The position numbers and the translations under genes are program-made. The notes under the pieces were generated by a model. That model searched no databases, was not told where the DNA came from, and worked only from the letters and a program-made list of their open reading frames with translations. Source: Tubulanus polymorphus (Eukaryota; Nemertea; Palaeonemertea; Tubulaniformes; Tubulanidae). From it: a DNA stretch of 64,000 nucleotides. This document shows, piece by piece, positions 1 through 10,189 of the stretch. The stretch spans positions 12,009,001 through 12,073,000 of the forward strand of contig NC_134028.1 in the NCBI RefSeq assembly GCF_964204645.1, in the 5' to 3' direction. Each line of letters begins with the position of its first letter. Positions within the stretch are counted from its first letter, which is position 1.

Positions 1-2
1 AT

Positions 3-265
3 GATTACAAATTGATTGACTCAGGTTTAATAGCTGATATCATGGATACATCATCAGTTTTTAGGGTATTTTGAGCTAGTACTAGGCTGCTGCCTACGCT
101 GTTGTGTTGGACTGAAAATGAGAAAATACAATCTAACCAGTTTATTTTTCTTTTAGGCTTGTCACTGCAATCGAGAAATTTCGTGAGGAAAGGATGTTGG
201 GGCATGTTCTACAACAGTACAACGTCGAAGAGTGTGATATCACTTCCCGAAGCTTCACTCGATGA
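3..265 (+). other. possible exons at left edge, unidentified
   Basis: Two short coding-looking stretches lie on the plus strand. Positions 3-65 read DYKLIDSGLIADIMD... and end beside a GT. Positions 158-265 follow a pyrimidine-rich tract ending in AG (151-156), read LVTAIEKFREERMLGHVLQQ... and finish at a TGA. The second reads like a helical C-terminus. The two do not join in phase with the splice sites I can see, so the link is unproven and chance is possible. I do not recognise the protein. Confidence 0.25.
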
Positions 266-965
266 TATCCAGTCAGGACTAATTTACTGGTGACATTTTT
301 AGAAGCTGTACGGATGATCCCTTCTCATAAAAGACTCCATCAATGATTGAGCGGTGAATGAGGGAATTGGGGATGCATCAAACTTTGGCTTAAACACGCT
401 AAAATCCTTATAATTCTGTAGTTTTGGCAAAGAATTAAACAGCAGTTGAAACCTGTATACATAACAATTGATATGTGTGTCCCCCGCTTTCATACAGATC
501 TTACCATTATCTATGTAGTATGAAAGGATTTATTTTTGTATTATGTGATACTTATTAGAAAAAGGAATGTGGATTTTTCTAAAATTCTTAAAAAACACTT
601 AAATGAGTCATCTAACTGTGCACATCATTCAGGCATTAATCATACAGATATTGCTTTGTTTATTTGTTAATAATGTTTTAAAGATAGTTCAAAATCGTTG
701 TTATCAATCGAAGAAATGCTTTTCAAACGACTTGGTATTATATAAATACTATATGATCGGCGAGTTATCAAGTTGAAAAATGGTGACGGTAAATTTCTAT
801 TTTATTACTTTTATAGTTTATCTCAAAATCTATGTAAACTGTTTAAAATTATGTATTGATTTTTGTTTTGCAACTAAAGGAAAAGAACTTGTACATGTAA
901 TTCTCTTTAGTTGTCTCAGGTATCTTATGGAAGAGGTTCCTCAAACTCAGTTCCTGGATGACATT
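266..965. other. no gene seen
   Basis: AT-rich sequence with only short uninformative reading frames on both strands. I see no domain, splice-bounded exon or clear repeat boundary before the 64 bp tandem array. Confidence 0.5.
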
Positions 966-1190
966 GCCAAACAGTCGGGGAATCGACAAATATGGACGGG
1001 GTTTGGTCAGAAAACGGTTGGATGAGGTTGGCAAACAGTCGGGGAATCGACAAATATAGACGGGGTATGGTCAGAAAAGGGTTAGATGAGGTTGGCAAAT
1101 GGTTGGGGAATAGACAAATATGGACATGGTATGGTCAAAAAAGGGTCGGGTGAGGTTGGCAAACGGTCGGAGAACTGACAGACATACTAT
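966..1190. repeat. 64 bp tandem repeat, about 3.5 copies
   Basis: The word GCAAACAGTCGGGGAATCGA or a close variant recurs at 966, 1030, 1094 and 1158, an exact 64 bp period. Each unit continues with a GACGGGGTATGGTCAGAAAA-like segment. Divergence rises toward the right end, so the array is not brand new. Open frames across it on both strands follow from the repeat period and are not taken as genes. Confidence 0.9.
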
Positions 1191-1602
1191 TAGGCAGTGG
1201 GCAAAACGTCGGCAAAGTGACGAAAACTGAATTCGGGCCGACCACTTCCCCACGAGCCATCCCGACGGTGGGACGACTACGACACCGACTAAGGGCCGAC
1301 AATCTTGCCGACTTTATTTGGACGTCGGGCATGCTAAAATGTTGACTGGGTTTTTTCGTATGCTACACAAAAATGGCTATAGTGGGATTCGAACTCAATA
1401 GCTTATGATAAACCAGACACCTAAGTACTCGAAATACTGAACAGAAATGAACATCCTCCGGATTCAATTTCTCGAGTATTTCGAGTATGAACAAAACGCA
1501 AGATAAACCTTACACATAAGCCAAACACAAGGTATTTTTTACATTATTTAATAATATGCCGTTAGTTCCCTCATAGGCCTGTGCTGCACAGCTAGGACTT
1601 AC
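1191..1602. other. intronic sequence, no gene seen
   Basis: This follows the donor of the exon at 1603-1768 on the minus strand and is probably intron. It includes a GC-richer stretch near 1240-1330 and a box-B-like GTTCGAATCCC on the minus strand near 1390, too isolated to call a SINE. Confidence 0.4.
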
Positions 1603-1768
1603 CCCTCTGTATGAATCTTCAGCACTTTTATTGTAATTCCATATGCGAATACCACTAATACAAACTAGTTTTCCAAAATTTATATCAACAAAATGATGCG
1701 AGCCTTTTGTATATGGAATAAGCCACATGTGATCATCAGACGTTGTTATGTTATGCCCATCGATTAAT
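1603..1768 (-). CDS. KATNIP: KATNIP-like exon (third recognised)
   Basis: The exon is bounded by an acceptor TTTCATTTCAG and a donor GTAAGT, 166 bp (one base plus 55 codons). It reads LIDGHNITTSDDHMWLIPYT, then KGSHHFVDINFG..., then the conserved-looking IRIWNYNKSAEDSYRG. From family knowledge, this resembles the C-terminal DUF4457-type region of katanin-interacting protein, a ciliary-base, microtubule-associated protein. The first base completes an AAA lysine codon begun by the exon at 12294-12471, giving RTLDK|LIDG. Later exons would lie to the left, outside or unrecognised in this window. No lesion is seen, so I take it as the functional host gene. Confidence 0.85.
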
Positions 1769-3390
1769 CTGAAATGAAAAAATTTCTTAAGGATCAAGTG
1801 AAGCCCATTATAGATTTTGTTTTTAACGATACATAACGTAAAATAAACAAATAATAATCATCCTTGAACATTCCAGCTGTAATGAGTGATTGATCGTCAA
1901 GATCGGATAATGATTGAAGGACAAGTAGCAATTTAAATATTCTACAAGTGCCACCTGCACAGTTCCCCCTTACAGATTAAAATGGGAAAATTCCTCTATA
2001 ACCTCTTAATTCTTTGCCCAAAGTATCTACATACAAAGTTTCTTCAAGAACGGATAATCATTGTAAGACTAGTAGTGGTTTAAAAATTTTCAAAGCGCCA
2101 CCTGTACCACGTCCATAGAGATTAAATTTGAACAAGCATGAACTGTTTAGCCCCCCGTAGAAGTCAAATTGGGAAAATGGCTATAGACCTATAAATCTTT
2201 AGGGTTTGGCCGATACACTGCGTGAAAAGATATCATATCCGCAAATCGGATTTGTTACAGAAACATATCGGATATCAGGAAGGACGGCAGATCCGTCTTA
2301 AATCCGCATGCGGTTATTTAGACATAGTATCCAAATTGTAACCGCACGGATGTGAGATGTCCACACTATTGAATCCGTTTTGTACGTATTCTTCACTGAC
2401 ACGTGGAATCCCCGTACTTTACAAATGTTAATGTATTCCTGATTGCATTTATGATGAGTCCGTCGCATGGGTACGATCCGGAAGCGTTTAGATTCATGGA
2501 TCAAACCGTATCAAATCCGATAAAATGCAAAGCTACAGAATCATCGTCATAACGGCAATCAGAATATCTTTGGTTACAGATATTGGTGCTTATTGGTCTG
2601 ATCTTAATTTTTGATGTCAATCGGGCGACATGTTTTTAGTATCTCTCTTCTTGTATGTGGTTTAAATGTAACGTATGCATAAATGATCTTGTTTAGCAAA
2701 AACAGATATTTTTCTTGGTAGTTGACCATGTTTTTAACCCTTTAACCGGCAAGTATTTTTCGGCCTATGACTGATTTGGACCTTGCAAGGGGAAAACTTT
2801 ATAACTCAGTAGATATGAGGGATAACCCCATATTGTATGTATCTTATGAAAGCTCTTTTCACATGATCATTTCGAATGATACCAAGTTTGCGATCATAGG
2901 GGGTTACCTTCAGGGTCTGACCCCAAGGTCATCCGGATTTTCGGGCCATCCATGATAAAGCATTGTCATCAGATTCATCCCAATAACCGAATTATCATCA
3001 GAATCTTCCATTACTACGTCCAAAATACCAGTTTTGATGAAGTTGTCAAGTAATAATAATAATCACGTGAATATCAATAAGGTTTTCTGTGATGTAACAG
3101 AAAACCCTAATAATGAATATAACTCCAAAGCAGCGTTAATGGGTTTTTCTGCATAGCCTTGTTTGTATTCTTGATCTTGTCTGGATACTGTGTCTACCAT
3201 GATTGCATGTATGCTGATGCAGCGGCACCATGCTATTGAAAATGAAAGGAATTTAGAGTCCTGTTCAACGGTCAATACGGTTTTATAAAAGGAAGGTCTT
3301 CAAACCGTCATTTAGGCCTGCTTGAAACCATGGATGACTGGACAAGTTGGATATTTGACTCTTGCAAATTGACTGTTAGGCCTTAATTGG
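1769..3390. other. intron, no gene seen
   Basis: Part of the 10.5 kb intron between KATNIP-like exons. Near 2220-2520 there is a stretch rich in ATCCG/CGGAT words with local inverted repeats, perhaps an old MITE without defined ends. At 3081-3110 there is a hairpin, GGTTTTCTGT...ACAGAAAACC, whose twin lies at 11871-11900. Confidence 0.4.
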
Positions 3391-3755
3391 TCTTTATGGT
3401 TTTCCGAAAAAGCATTTGATAAGGTACTACTTCAGCGATCACTACACAAGCTATTAGGAAACGGTATCCATGATAGGTCGCTTAAATGGCTCCGAATGAA
3501 AACATGAGGCTGAAATCAACGGAATAATCTAATCTTGGAAATAAGTAGGTCTAACTCGAGTCACGCAAGGTAGTATCATAAGTGGTCTCCTCTTCACTGT
3601 CCTGATGAGTGATATAGAGAGTAATCTAAAATGTAAAGGACCGAGTAAATTTCCAAAACGACCCAAACAAGCTGTGTTCTGTTCATGGTCAGAAACATGG
3701 AAGATGAGCTTCAACCTGAAAAAGGCATAATATTGGATACAAGGAAAACCCAGGT
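3380..3755 (+). pseudogene. LINE reverse transcriptase remnant
   Basis: Conceptual reading across frames gives FSEKAFDKVLLQRSLHKLLG and GIHDRSLKWLR, then QGSIISGLLFTVLMSDIESN, then WSETWKMSFNLKKA. These match the order of conserved blocks in non-LTR (CR1/Jockey-like) reverse transcriptases: D-F-x-KAFDKV, QGS-x-x-x-P-LLF, W-x-x-W-x-x-x-FN. The catalytic ADD block that should lie between the last two is absent, replaced by about 25 unrelated residues. With frameshifts between blocks, this is a dead 5'-truncated fragment. The clade is not resolved. Confidence 0.6.
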
Positions 3756-3782
3756 TCATATTATACCTTTTTGTTCCAGTGT

Positions 3783-4010
3783 GAAGAATACTTTGTTCGA
3801 TGGAAGATAACTCATTATCACGAAATGAGTATTTGGTTCCACAAACAATTTTTTCTTTGGAATGAAAGATGCTTCGATCGACTAATATACTTGTTTGAAC
3901 GAAAAACTTAATTTTCTGACAAGAACATTTTGTTCGAATGAAAACAATTCTGTTCGATTGAACAATATACTTTGTTGGAACGAAACGCTATGTTATTTTG
4001 TCTCAGCGGT
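3783..4010. repeat. TTCGAACGAA-type imperfect repeats (copy 1)
   Basis: The stretch is built from variants of TTGTTCGAACGAAAAAC and TTCGATCGAACAA, about 15-40 bp apart. A second region of the same kind lies at 5480-5730. The words are palindromic at their core (TTCGAA, CGATCG), so both strands look alike. No coding content. Confidence 0.6.
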
Positions 4011-4259
4011 ACACTTATGATTAATCGTAGTAAATATACGGTAAATTTGGTAAGAAAAAAGAAAACTAGGATGAGGCAAAGCCTCGAATGCCTCCGGCCT
4101 GAAATCCACTGCAACGCGAAGTTACAGGGTTTATGGTAAATGCGTTAGAAATATCATGGCCACAATTATCTTTATAAGAATGATATTAGAGAACATGTGT
4201 ACAAAGTGTAAATAATTCATCCACAGTTGCAGCCTCTAGGATGTTTTCCCCTTATGGCC

Positions 4260-5200
4260 ATAATTTGAATTGGTCAACAATTGCAGCCTCTAGTAATAAT
4301 TTGAAAACGACCCGATTTTAAATAGGGTTCTCACGCAAGGGATATCCTACTTGTGTACCAAGTTTGAAGTTAATCGGTCAACAATTCCTGCCACTAGGCT
4401 ATTAATGGAGTTTTTCATGTCGGCCCCCTGGTGGGAATTATTCGAATCAAATTGACCCAATTTTAAATTGGATTCGGGGCGACGTGATACCCTACTTGTG
4501 TACCTAGTTTGAAATGAATCGGTCACCAATTGCAGCCTCTAGGCTGTTAACATCGTTGTTCATGTTGGCACCCTGGTTGCCAGAATTTGAATCGAATCAA
4601 CCCAATTTTATCAGGCTTTTGGCCCAAGCGTTATCCTACTTGTGTACCAAATTTAAAATGAGTGGGTCAGCAATTGCGGCTTTTAGCCTGTTAACGTTGT
4701 TTTTCGAGTCGGCCCCCTGGTTGCCAGAATTTGAATCGAATCAACCCAATGTTAAATAGGGTTCTGGTCCAAGTGTTATCCTACTTGTGTACCAAGTTTG
4801 AAAACAATCGGTCAACAATTGCGGCCTCTAGGAAGTTAACGTCACATTCAGCGGTGGCGACATATTCAGACAGAGGTAAATCTATATGCCCCCTCTCAAC
4901 TTAAGTTGAGCCAGGGGCATAAAAAACGGTCAATAATTACGGCCTCTAGACTGTTAACATTATTTTTTATGTCGGCCCCCTGGTGGCCATTATTTGAATC
5001 GAATCGACCCAATTTTAAATAGGGTTCTGGCCCAGGTAATATCCAACATGGTACCAAGTTTGAAATGAATCGGTCACCAATTGCGGCCTCTAGGCTGTTA
5101 ATGTCGCTTTTCATGTCAGCCCCTTGGTGCTTGAGGCGGCGGCGTACTCAGGCAGGGGTAAATCTATATGCCCCTCTCAACTTAAGTTGAGCTGGGGGCA
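4260..5200. repeat. about 145 bp tandem repeats, ~6 copies
   Basis: The phrase CGGTCAACAATTGCGGCCTC or a variant recurs near 4272, 4376, 4519, 4664, 4809, 4928 and 5071, mostly 143-145 bp apart. Each unit carries CCCCCTGGTGG...TTTGAATCGAATC and TATCCTACTTGTGTACCAAG. Two units contain a GC-rich hairpin with the 16 bp perfect palindrome CTCAACTTAAGTTGAG (near 4896 and 5178). Short frames inside are repeat artefacts. Confidence 0.88.
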
Positions 5201-5288
5201 CAAATATGATATTGTTCAACTAACTGTTTGAAGCTCCCGGCCAAATCAGTGGGAGTAATGAATTTATTTGTACTTGATTTCATTCTCA

Positions 5289-5430
5289 TGGCGAGGAGAC
5301 ACTCGCAGCAGATCCCCGGCACAACGATGTAGAAATACACGTCGATTCATTGATGTTTACAGCTTGACATTGCTTTTAAAATATAAAGTAGTGAATATTC
5401 TGTGGATCGGTAATATGTACGGATGAAGAA
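5289..5430. repeat. interspersed repeat, relative at 11380-11530
   Basis: Shares with 11380-11530 an ordered series of words: GAGGAGA, ACTCG, AGCAGATCC, CGATGTA, ATTCAT, TTTACAGCTT and CTGTGGATCGG. Divergence is substantial. No coding content; ends not defined. Confidence 0.55.
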
Positions 5431-5479
5431 TGGGTTATTGCTTAAGTTACTCTTTGAAGGCTGTGGCCGAGAAAACTTT

Positions 5480-5730
5480 TCGTTCTGACAAAAAATTTGT
5501 TGAGCGAAACTAATTTTGGTCGAACAATAGTTCGAATGAAAACAATTCTTTTCGATCGAACAACATGCATTTAGTTTGAATGAAAAACATTTCGAATTTT
5601 CCCAAAAAAAAGTTTCCTTCGAAACAAATCAATTTTGTTCGATCGAATAAAATTTTTTTTCAGTTCGAACGAAAAACATTTTTTTCTGGCAAAAAATTTG
5701 TTCGAACGAAAAAGATGTTCAAATGATAAA
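5480..5730. repeat. TTCGAACGAA-type imperfect repeats (copy 2)
   Basis: Same word class as 3783-4010, with runs of GTTCGATCGAA, GTTCGAACGAAAAAC and ATTTTTTTC. Low complexity, no coding content. Confidence 0.6.
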
Positions 5731-5744
5731 GAGATCTTATCATC

Positions 5745-7270
5745 CAGGGCTCCATAGTAACTAAAGTCATTAGGAATTTTTAAAATACCAGTTTCATTAA
5801 TGATGAAAAAACTCAAATGAAATCTCTGGTTTATGAAGCTGCCTCCTCAGACGAATGCTAACAGCTTTAAAAAAAAATCTTCATTTTAACCAATGTAGGC
5901 CTACATATGCGTGTAGGCCTTGTAGGCCTACATATATACGTAGACCTCTGGACAGAGGAGGCTTAGGCGTATTGCCCTTTAACCATCTTAAACATCCTAT
6001 TCCTACACCTTCACATTCCTACAGGGTTAGGTCTCATGGTGTATTCGGTTTGTAAATTCAATTTGATTTTCGGATGAAGAAACCAATCTTTTATACTATG
6101 TGTCTCGTAGTACAAATTTTGTTTGAAGTTCAATCAATGTGTCCGTAAATAAACACAACAATTTTACTGTGTTTGTTTGAAACACAAAGCACGTGGGCCT
6201 AACACAAAGCATCTGGTACAACTTAATAAACACTTCAAGCAGCTGAGATCAGGGGCGGATCCAGGGGGATGGGTAGACAGTATTGGAAAGAAATTTAAGG
6301 GCACTTTCTGATCTTAGGGCACACCCAGTATCCAGGTCAATGCGAGCGCCGAAGTCTTTCGTGGGGGGGGGGGGTCTGGCCATGCCCCAGAAAATTTTGA
6401 AAATATGGTACCATTTAAAGGCTTTTAGAGGGCTTCTAGAGACTAGCAGAGCAATCCAGAATAAACGAATCCGAGACAAGATTTCAACAAATGAAGCTGG
6501 CGAACCCATGAAAGAATGGTTGTCGCCAACTTCAACACCCATGAAAATTACTGGCATTGGTTTTTATATTTTCCCTAGTGCCCCTATAACCTTTAAATGT
6601 GCTCCTTAACAATTATACAGAATACGGCTAAGTGCCCCTTCATTGTTAACAATCGGCAAAAATTGCCTCGTCTTCACATTTATCCGTATGTCGTGTGCCG
6701 TATTCCAAACCAAAAGTGCCCCTAAAATTTGAAAAATTAGGCAAAAAAGTGCCTTTTTCTTCAGCATTCACCATGGATTAAAGCCTGAGCGTGCCCCTTG
6801 AAAAAGCAAAGTGCCCTTTTTTCAACATTCTCCGCGTATAGTGCCCTCTTCTAAAGTACGGGTGCCCCTTTAGACCTCCCTGAAAAGGCAAGGACGAGGT
6901 GCCCTCATCTAAAGCATGAGTGCCCCTTGAAAAAGGAAAGTGCCCTTTTTAATTTATCATGATTAAAGGCCTTACCGGGTATATCAAATATGATTATCTC
7001 TCATCACTTTCTCAGCAGCAGTATTTACCAATTAATTTTATAATTATGCCCGGATTAAGGACACAGAATTAGCGGTTGCTGAAATAATGCCGTCAAAAAT
7101 ATTGCCGGTGAAATTTCGAAGGGCACTTAAAAATTCTAGACCGTATTGGGCAATACGGCTAATACGGTCTGGATCCGCCCCTGGAGAAACAATCTTCCCT
7201 CACCTGCATTATCGGAACACTGAATCCAAATATGAAGCTTGAGTCCAGCTTATGGATGATAATATGTTAT
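5745..7270. repeat. interspersed family R1 copy, split by a transposon
   Basis: 5745-6249 and 7184-7270 together match 33727-34300: ATGATGAAA...CTCAAATGAAA, the TAGGCCTACATA block, GGTCTCATGGTGTATTCG, AATAAACACTTCAAGCAG, then ATCGGAACACT(G/A)AATCCAAATAT. The relative at 34 kb is continuous where this copy is interrupted at 6250-7183, so it gives the empty site of that insertion. No protein is encoded that I can see. Confidence 0.75.
6250..7183. mobile_element. non-autonomous DNA transposon, CAGGGGCGGATCCAG ends
   Basis: The left end reads CAGGGGCGGATCCAGGGGG and the right end, on the other strand, CAGGGGCGGATCCAGACC: a 15 bp terminal inverted repeat. Length is 934 bp. The interior has scattered repeats of GTGCCCCTT. 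Flanks read GAGAT and GAGAA, a possible short imperfect target duplication. The uninterrupted relative at 34 kb supports a real insertion. The TIR resembles those of hAT-like elements, but no clean 8 bp duplication is seen, so the superfamily is left open. The frames at 6283-6609 (+) and 6249-6557 (-) lack any known domain. Confidence 0.85.
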
Positions 7271-7739
7271 ATACAGGTATTTAGTAAATATTACAATTTT
7301 TGGAACTAAAATTTGTATTTCCGAGTAGTACTTACCCTTTCCTTTTATGCCAATTTTTTCTAAATTTGGATTGATTGCCAATGGTCTTCTTTACGACCCG
7401 ACCCTGCTGTATTGCATTTAGCCACCGGCAAAATCCGCCATCTTTTTACGCCATGGCAGACCCAAAAATACAGCTCTGCGGGGCAGGTTGGCGGGATTCC
7501 CACCATAGGAAAGGGTGAGTACTACTCGGAAAAACAAAATTTAGTTCCAAATTTTAATATTTCCGTCGAGTACTGTATCCATTCCTATGGTTTTTGCTAG
7601 ACTAGCCTAGCACAAGGATGGTGGGAAAGGTAGATAGAAAAACCACCGCTCAAACGCAAGGTAAGAGGGAAAAAAGAGAGCACCTACCCAAGCACGTAAC
7701 ATCCTGTCCGGAAGACCAGGCTCCACTCGATGTTTTAGG
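7271..7739. other. intron, no gene seen
   Basis: Between the R1 copy and the DIRS element. Short frames only. The DIRS 3' boundary is not defined; sequence to about 7620 could include its untranslated end. Confidence 0.4.
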
Positions 7740-7742
7740 GCT

Positions 7743-8348
7743 TCAATTCACCATTTGACGACCGACCGAGCCTGGCCGTTGATTCTTTGCCAAAAACTCG
7801 AAAGCAGGCTGCAGCAAAACAAATTCCTTGCTGACCCGAAGACAATATGACCTTGTCAACTGAAAGTGCATGAATCTCAGAACGACGGGCCAAGCAAGCC
7901 AAGAACAACAAGAATACAGTCTTTTTTTTGGCAAATTTGCAAATGATGCTGAAAGAGGTTCAACTGGAGCCCCCATTAACTTCTTCAAAATTATTGACAG
8001 ATCCCATGGTGGAACTATCCTCGATACCCGAGGCCAGGAAACAGAAAACCCTGCAACTTGCTGGGATATCCAATGATCCTCCTTTACATTTGGCCTTCCA
8101 GAAGCACGCAATGTATGGGAAATCGGGGGGCGGTAACCTTTAATAGTTATAACCTGCAGACCTTTTACTACAAATAGATGCAGTAAAAAATCTGCCAATT
8201 GAGCTACGGAGTGTGAGCATGGATCAATATCCCCTGTAGCACACCAATCTGCAAAATGACCCCATTTGGCGTCGTAAATGGTACTTGATGGCCGCTTAGA
8301 TCCCGCGATAAAGGAGGCAGCCTCTTCCGAAAAGCCTGAAGCTGACAA
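7743..8348 (-). pseudogene. DIRS tyrosine recombinase, N-terminal half
   Basis: 201 codons, reading AGSKRPSSTIYDAKWGHFAD, WCATGDIDPCSHSVAQLADF and LLHLFVVKGLQVITIKGYR, the SAM-like N-terminal core-binding region of DIRS recombinases, which would cut and rejoin the circular DNA copy at the target. The frame ends about where the catalytic domain should begin. The Arg...His-x-x-Arg...Tyr residues are not seen downstream in any frame, so this copy cannot be active. It follows the RNase H region with overlapping frames. Confidence 0.8.
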
Positions 8349-8379
8349 GGATCACTGGACAATGGCCAGGCAAGCAGAT

Positions 8380-8992
8380 TTAACCACTGGCTGTTGGGAT
8401 GATGCCGAAAGTTCCAGAAAGAGACAGAATGGATGGGAAATTCGGAAGAATCCTGGGGTTGTCGCACAAAAGGTTGGGAAGTAGAAGGAACCATTTCTGC
8501 GCAAGCCAACATGGTGCTACCAGAACTATGTTGCAATTGACTGATCTCTCCATTTGATCCAGCAAGCATGGGAGGACTGGTGTGGGTGGGAATACATACG
8601 CACGCATCCCCGACCTATCCAGAGGGAAGGCGTTGACCCCCATGCCTCCGTGTCTGGAAACGGGGAAACAAACAGTGGACACCTCCGATTGAACCGGGTG
8701 GCAAACAGGTCCAGCAGTGGATTGTCCAACATGTCTCGAACCCCATTGGCTACTTCTTGGTGGAGAACCCATTCAATCGCAATAGCTGACCTCGACGAGA
8801 AAGAGCATCGGCCATCATGTTCCTTTTCCCTGCTAAAGGCGCCACAGTCAGGGAAACGCCCTTTGCCTGGCACCAAAGGAGAATTTTGGCCGACAGATCC
8901 GTGAGGGTTTCTGAGTGTGCGCCCCCTTGATTCTGAAGATTAGCGTTCACTGTTGAATTGTCCGTGGCTAACCAAACATGATGGCCCTCCAC
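8380..8992 (-). pseudogene. DIRS RNase H and downstream linker
   Basis: 8992-8750 reads HHVWLATDNSTVNANLQNQG, then SETLTDLSAKILLWCQAKGV and ADALSRRGQ, an RNase H fold in which ATDNST carries a catalytic Asp and NMMADALSR the C-terminal Asp. It continues in shifted frames as NPLLDLFATRFNRRCPLFVS, FPDTEAW and IVLVAPCWLAQKWF, a conserved linker of DIRS polyproteins. At least two frameshifts separate the parts. Confidence 0.8.
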
Positions 8993-9329
8993 TCTCCAGC
9001 GAAAGAACTTCAGAGTTCACTTTCACACGGCCAGCATTTCCAGGAAATTTATGAATACACGAACTGGAGCCTCCAACGGGGCCAATGAAATCCCACGACG
9101 AAGATTCGTAGTTGTCGCCCACCAATTAAGATCTGGACATAGATCGGTTGGAGGTACAGGAATCCAGGTCTCCCAGTTGCCCTTCAACTGAGACCAGAAG
9201 ACCTTCCAATATTGTTGCAAGCGCCTGCTTCTGAGACGGCCTAAGGGCACCACTAGACCCATGGAGCTGATGGAGCCTAGAAGCCGTGACCAGTAACGAG
9301 CTGTTCTCCGGGTTGTGGTGACCAGTAAC

Positions 9330-10180
9330 CATCAGTTCTCGGGGTTGAGGACACTAACGCTACAGCTTCTTGAAGTTACTAACGCTACTCGAGCCATGGA
9401 TGGAAAGACTTTGCCGATTTGGAGATCGAAGTCCATGCCGAGATAAGTGAACTGTTGGGCCGGCGTCAACTGATATTTTCCCCTGTTTACGTATTTTCCC
9501 CTGTTTACCCTAGCTGATGGACTAAGTCCACAACTGAGGTCATTGCCTCTTGACATTTGCGACTGACTATTAACCAGTTGACGAGGTAAATGAACAGTCG
9601 AACACCCCTGGACTGAAGTCCCTTCTGAACGGACTTGACCAACTTCGTGAAAACTCATGGGCTGTACTGAGGCAAAATGGAAGAGGCCTGAACTGGAACT
9701 GGCAGCCTTTATCCTGAGAAATTGCCGAGATTTTGGGTGAATTGGAACCTAAAAAAAGCATCTTTCAGGTCCAATGAAGCTGCCCATTGACCCGACGGAG
9801 CCCTTGAATCACGTCTTTTGGTTTGGTCATCTGGAACCTTGGAATGTCTAGGTGCCAATTGAGGGATGACAGATCTATCACTGTCCGTTGACCCCCTGTG
9901 GCCTTCGGTAGCATGAATATTTGAGAAAACCAGCCGGGAGAAGTTTCATTGCAAACTGGTTCTAACGCTCCCTTCTCGGCCAATCGTTCCCTTCTCGGCC
10001 CATTCCTCGAGAGCCGGAGAGATTAAGGCCTCCTGACCTGGTTTTGGCCGCATGTTGGGAGGTGACCTCCTCAGGCGGGGTCGCTTTAGGAAACGGAGAC
10101 GGTAGCCACATGAGACGACCCGGGAGGGCCAACCGTCTTCGAACCAGTGTGTGGCTGCCTGCTGCTCTCCCACTGGTCAA
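9330..10180 (-). pseudogene. DIRS reverse transcriptase, catalytic Asp pair lost
   Basis: Reads FSQIFMLPKATGGQRTVIDL, then SSLNWHLDIPRFQMTKPKDV, typical DIRS palm blocks. The block expected as YLDDWL reads YLVNWL (coded near 9570-9600), so both catalytic aspartates are substituted. A 19 bp tandem duplication (about 9963-10000, TCCCTTCTCGGCC repeated) shifts the frame just before the first block. An 18 bp duplication (9474-9491, 9492-9509) stays in frame and appears as RGKYVNRGKY. Further 32 bp and 25 bp duplications lie at about 9286-9349 and 9350-9400. Confidence 0.82.
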
Positions 10181-10189
10181 GAGAATTCA

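Noticed and set aside
1380-1420. tRNA or SINE promoter on the minus strand (GTTCGAATCCC)
   Set aside because: Only a B-box-like word; no cloverleaf and no convincing A box at the right spacing.
4514-4759. 81-codon plus-strand frame with internal repeat
   Set aside because: It is produced by the 145 bp tandem repeat; the peptide repeats with the DNA and other units are out of frame.
6249-6609. Overlapping 100-codon frames on both strands
   Set aside because: They lie inside a MITE-like element, have no domain or splice context and exist on both strands, so they reflect base composition.
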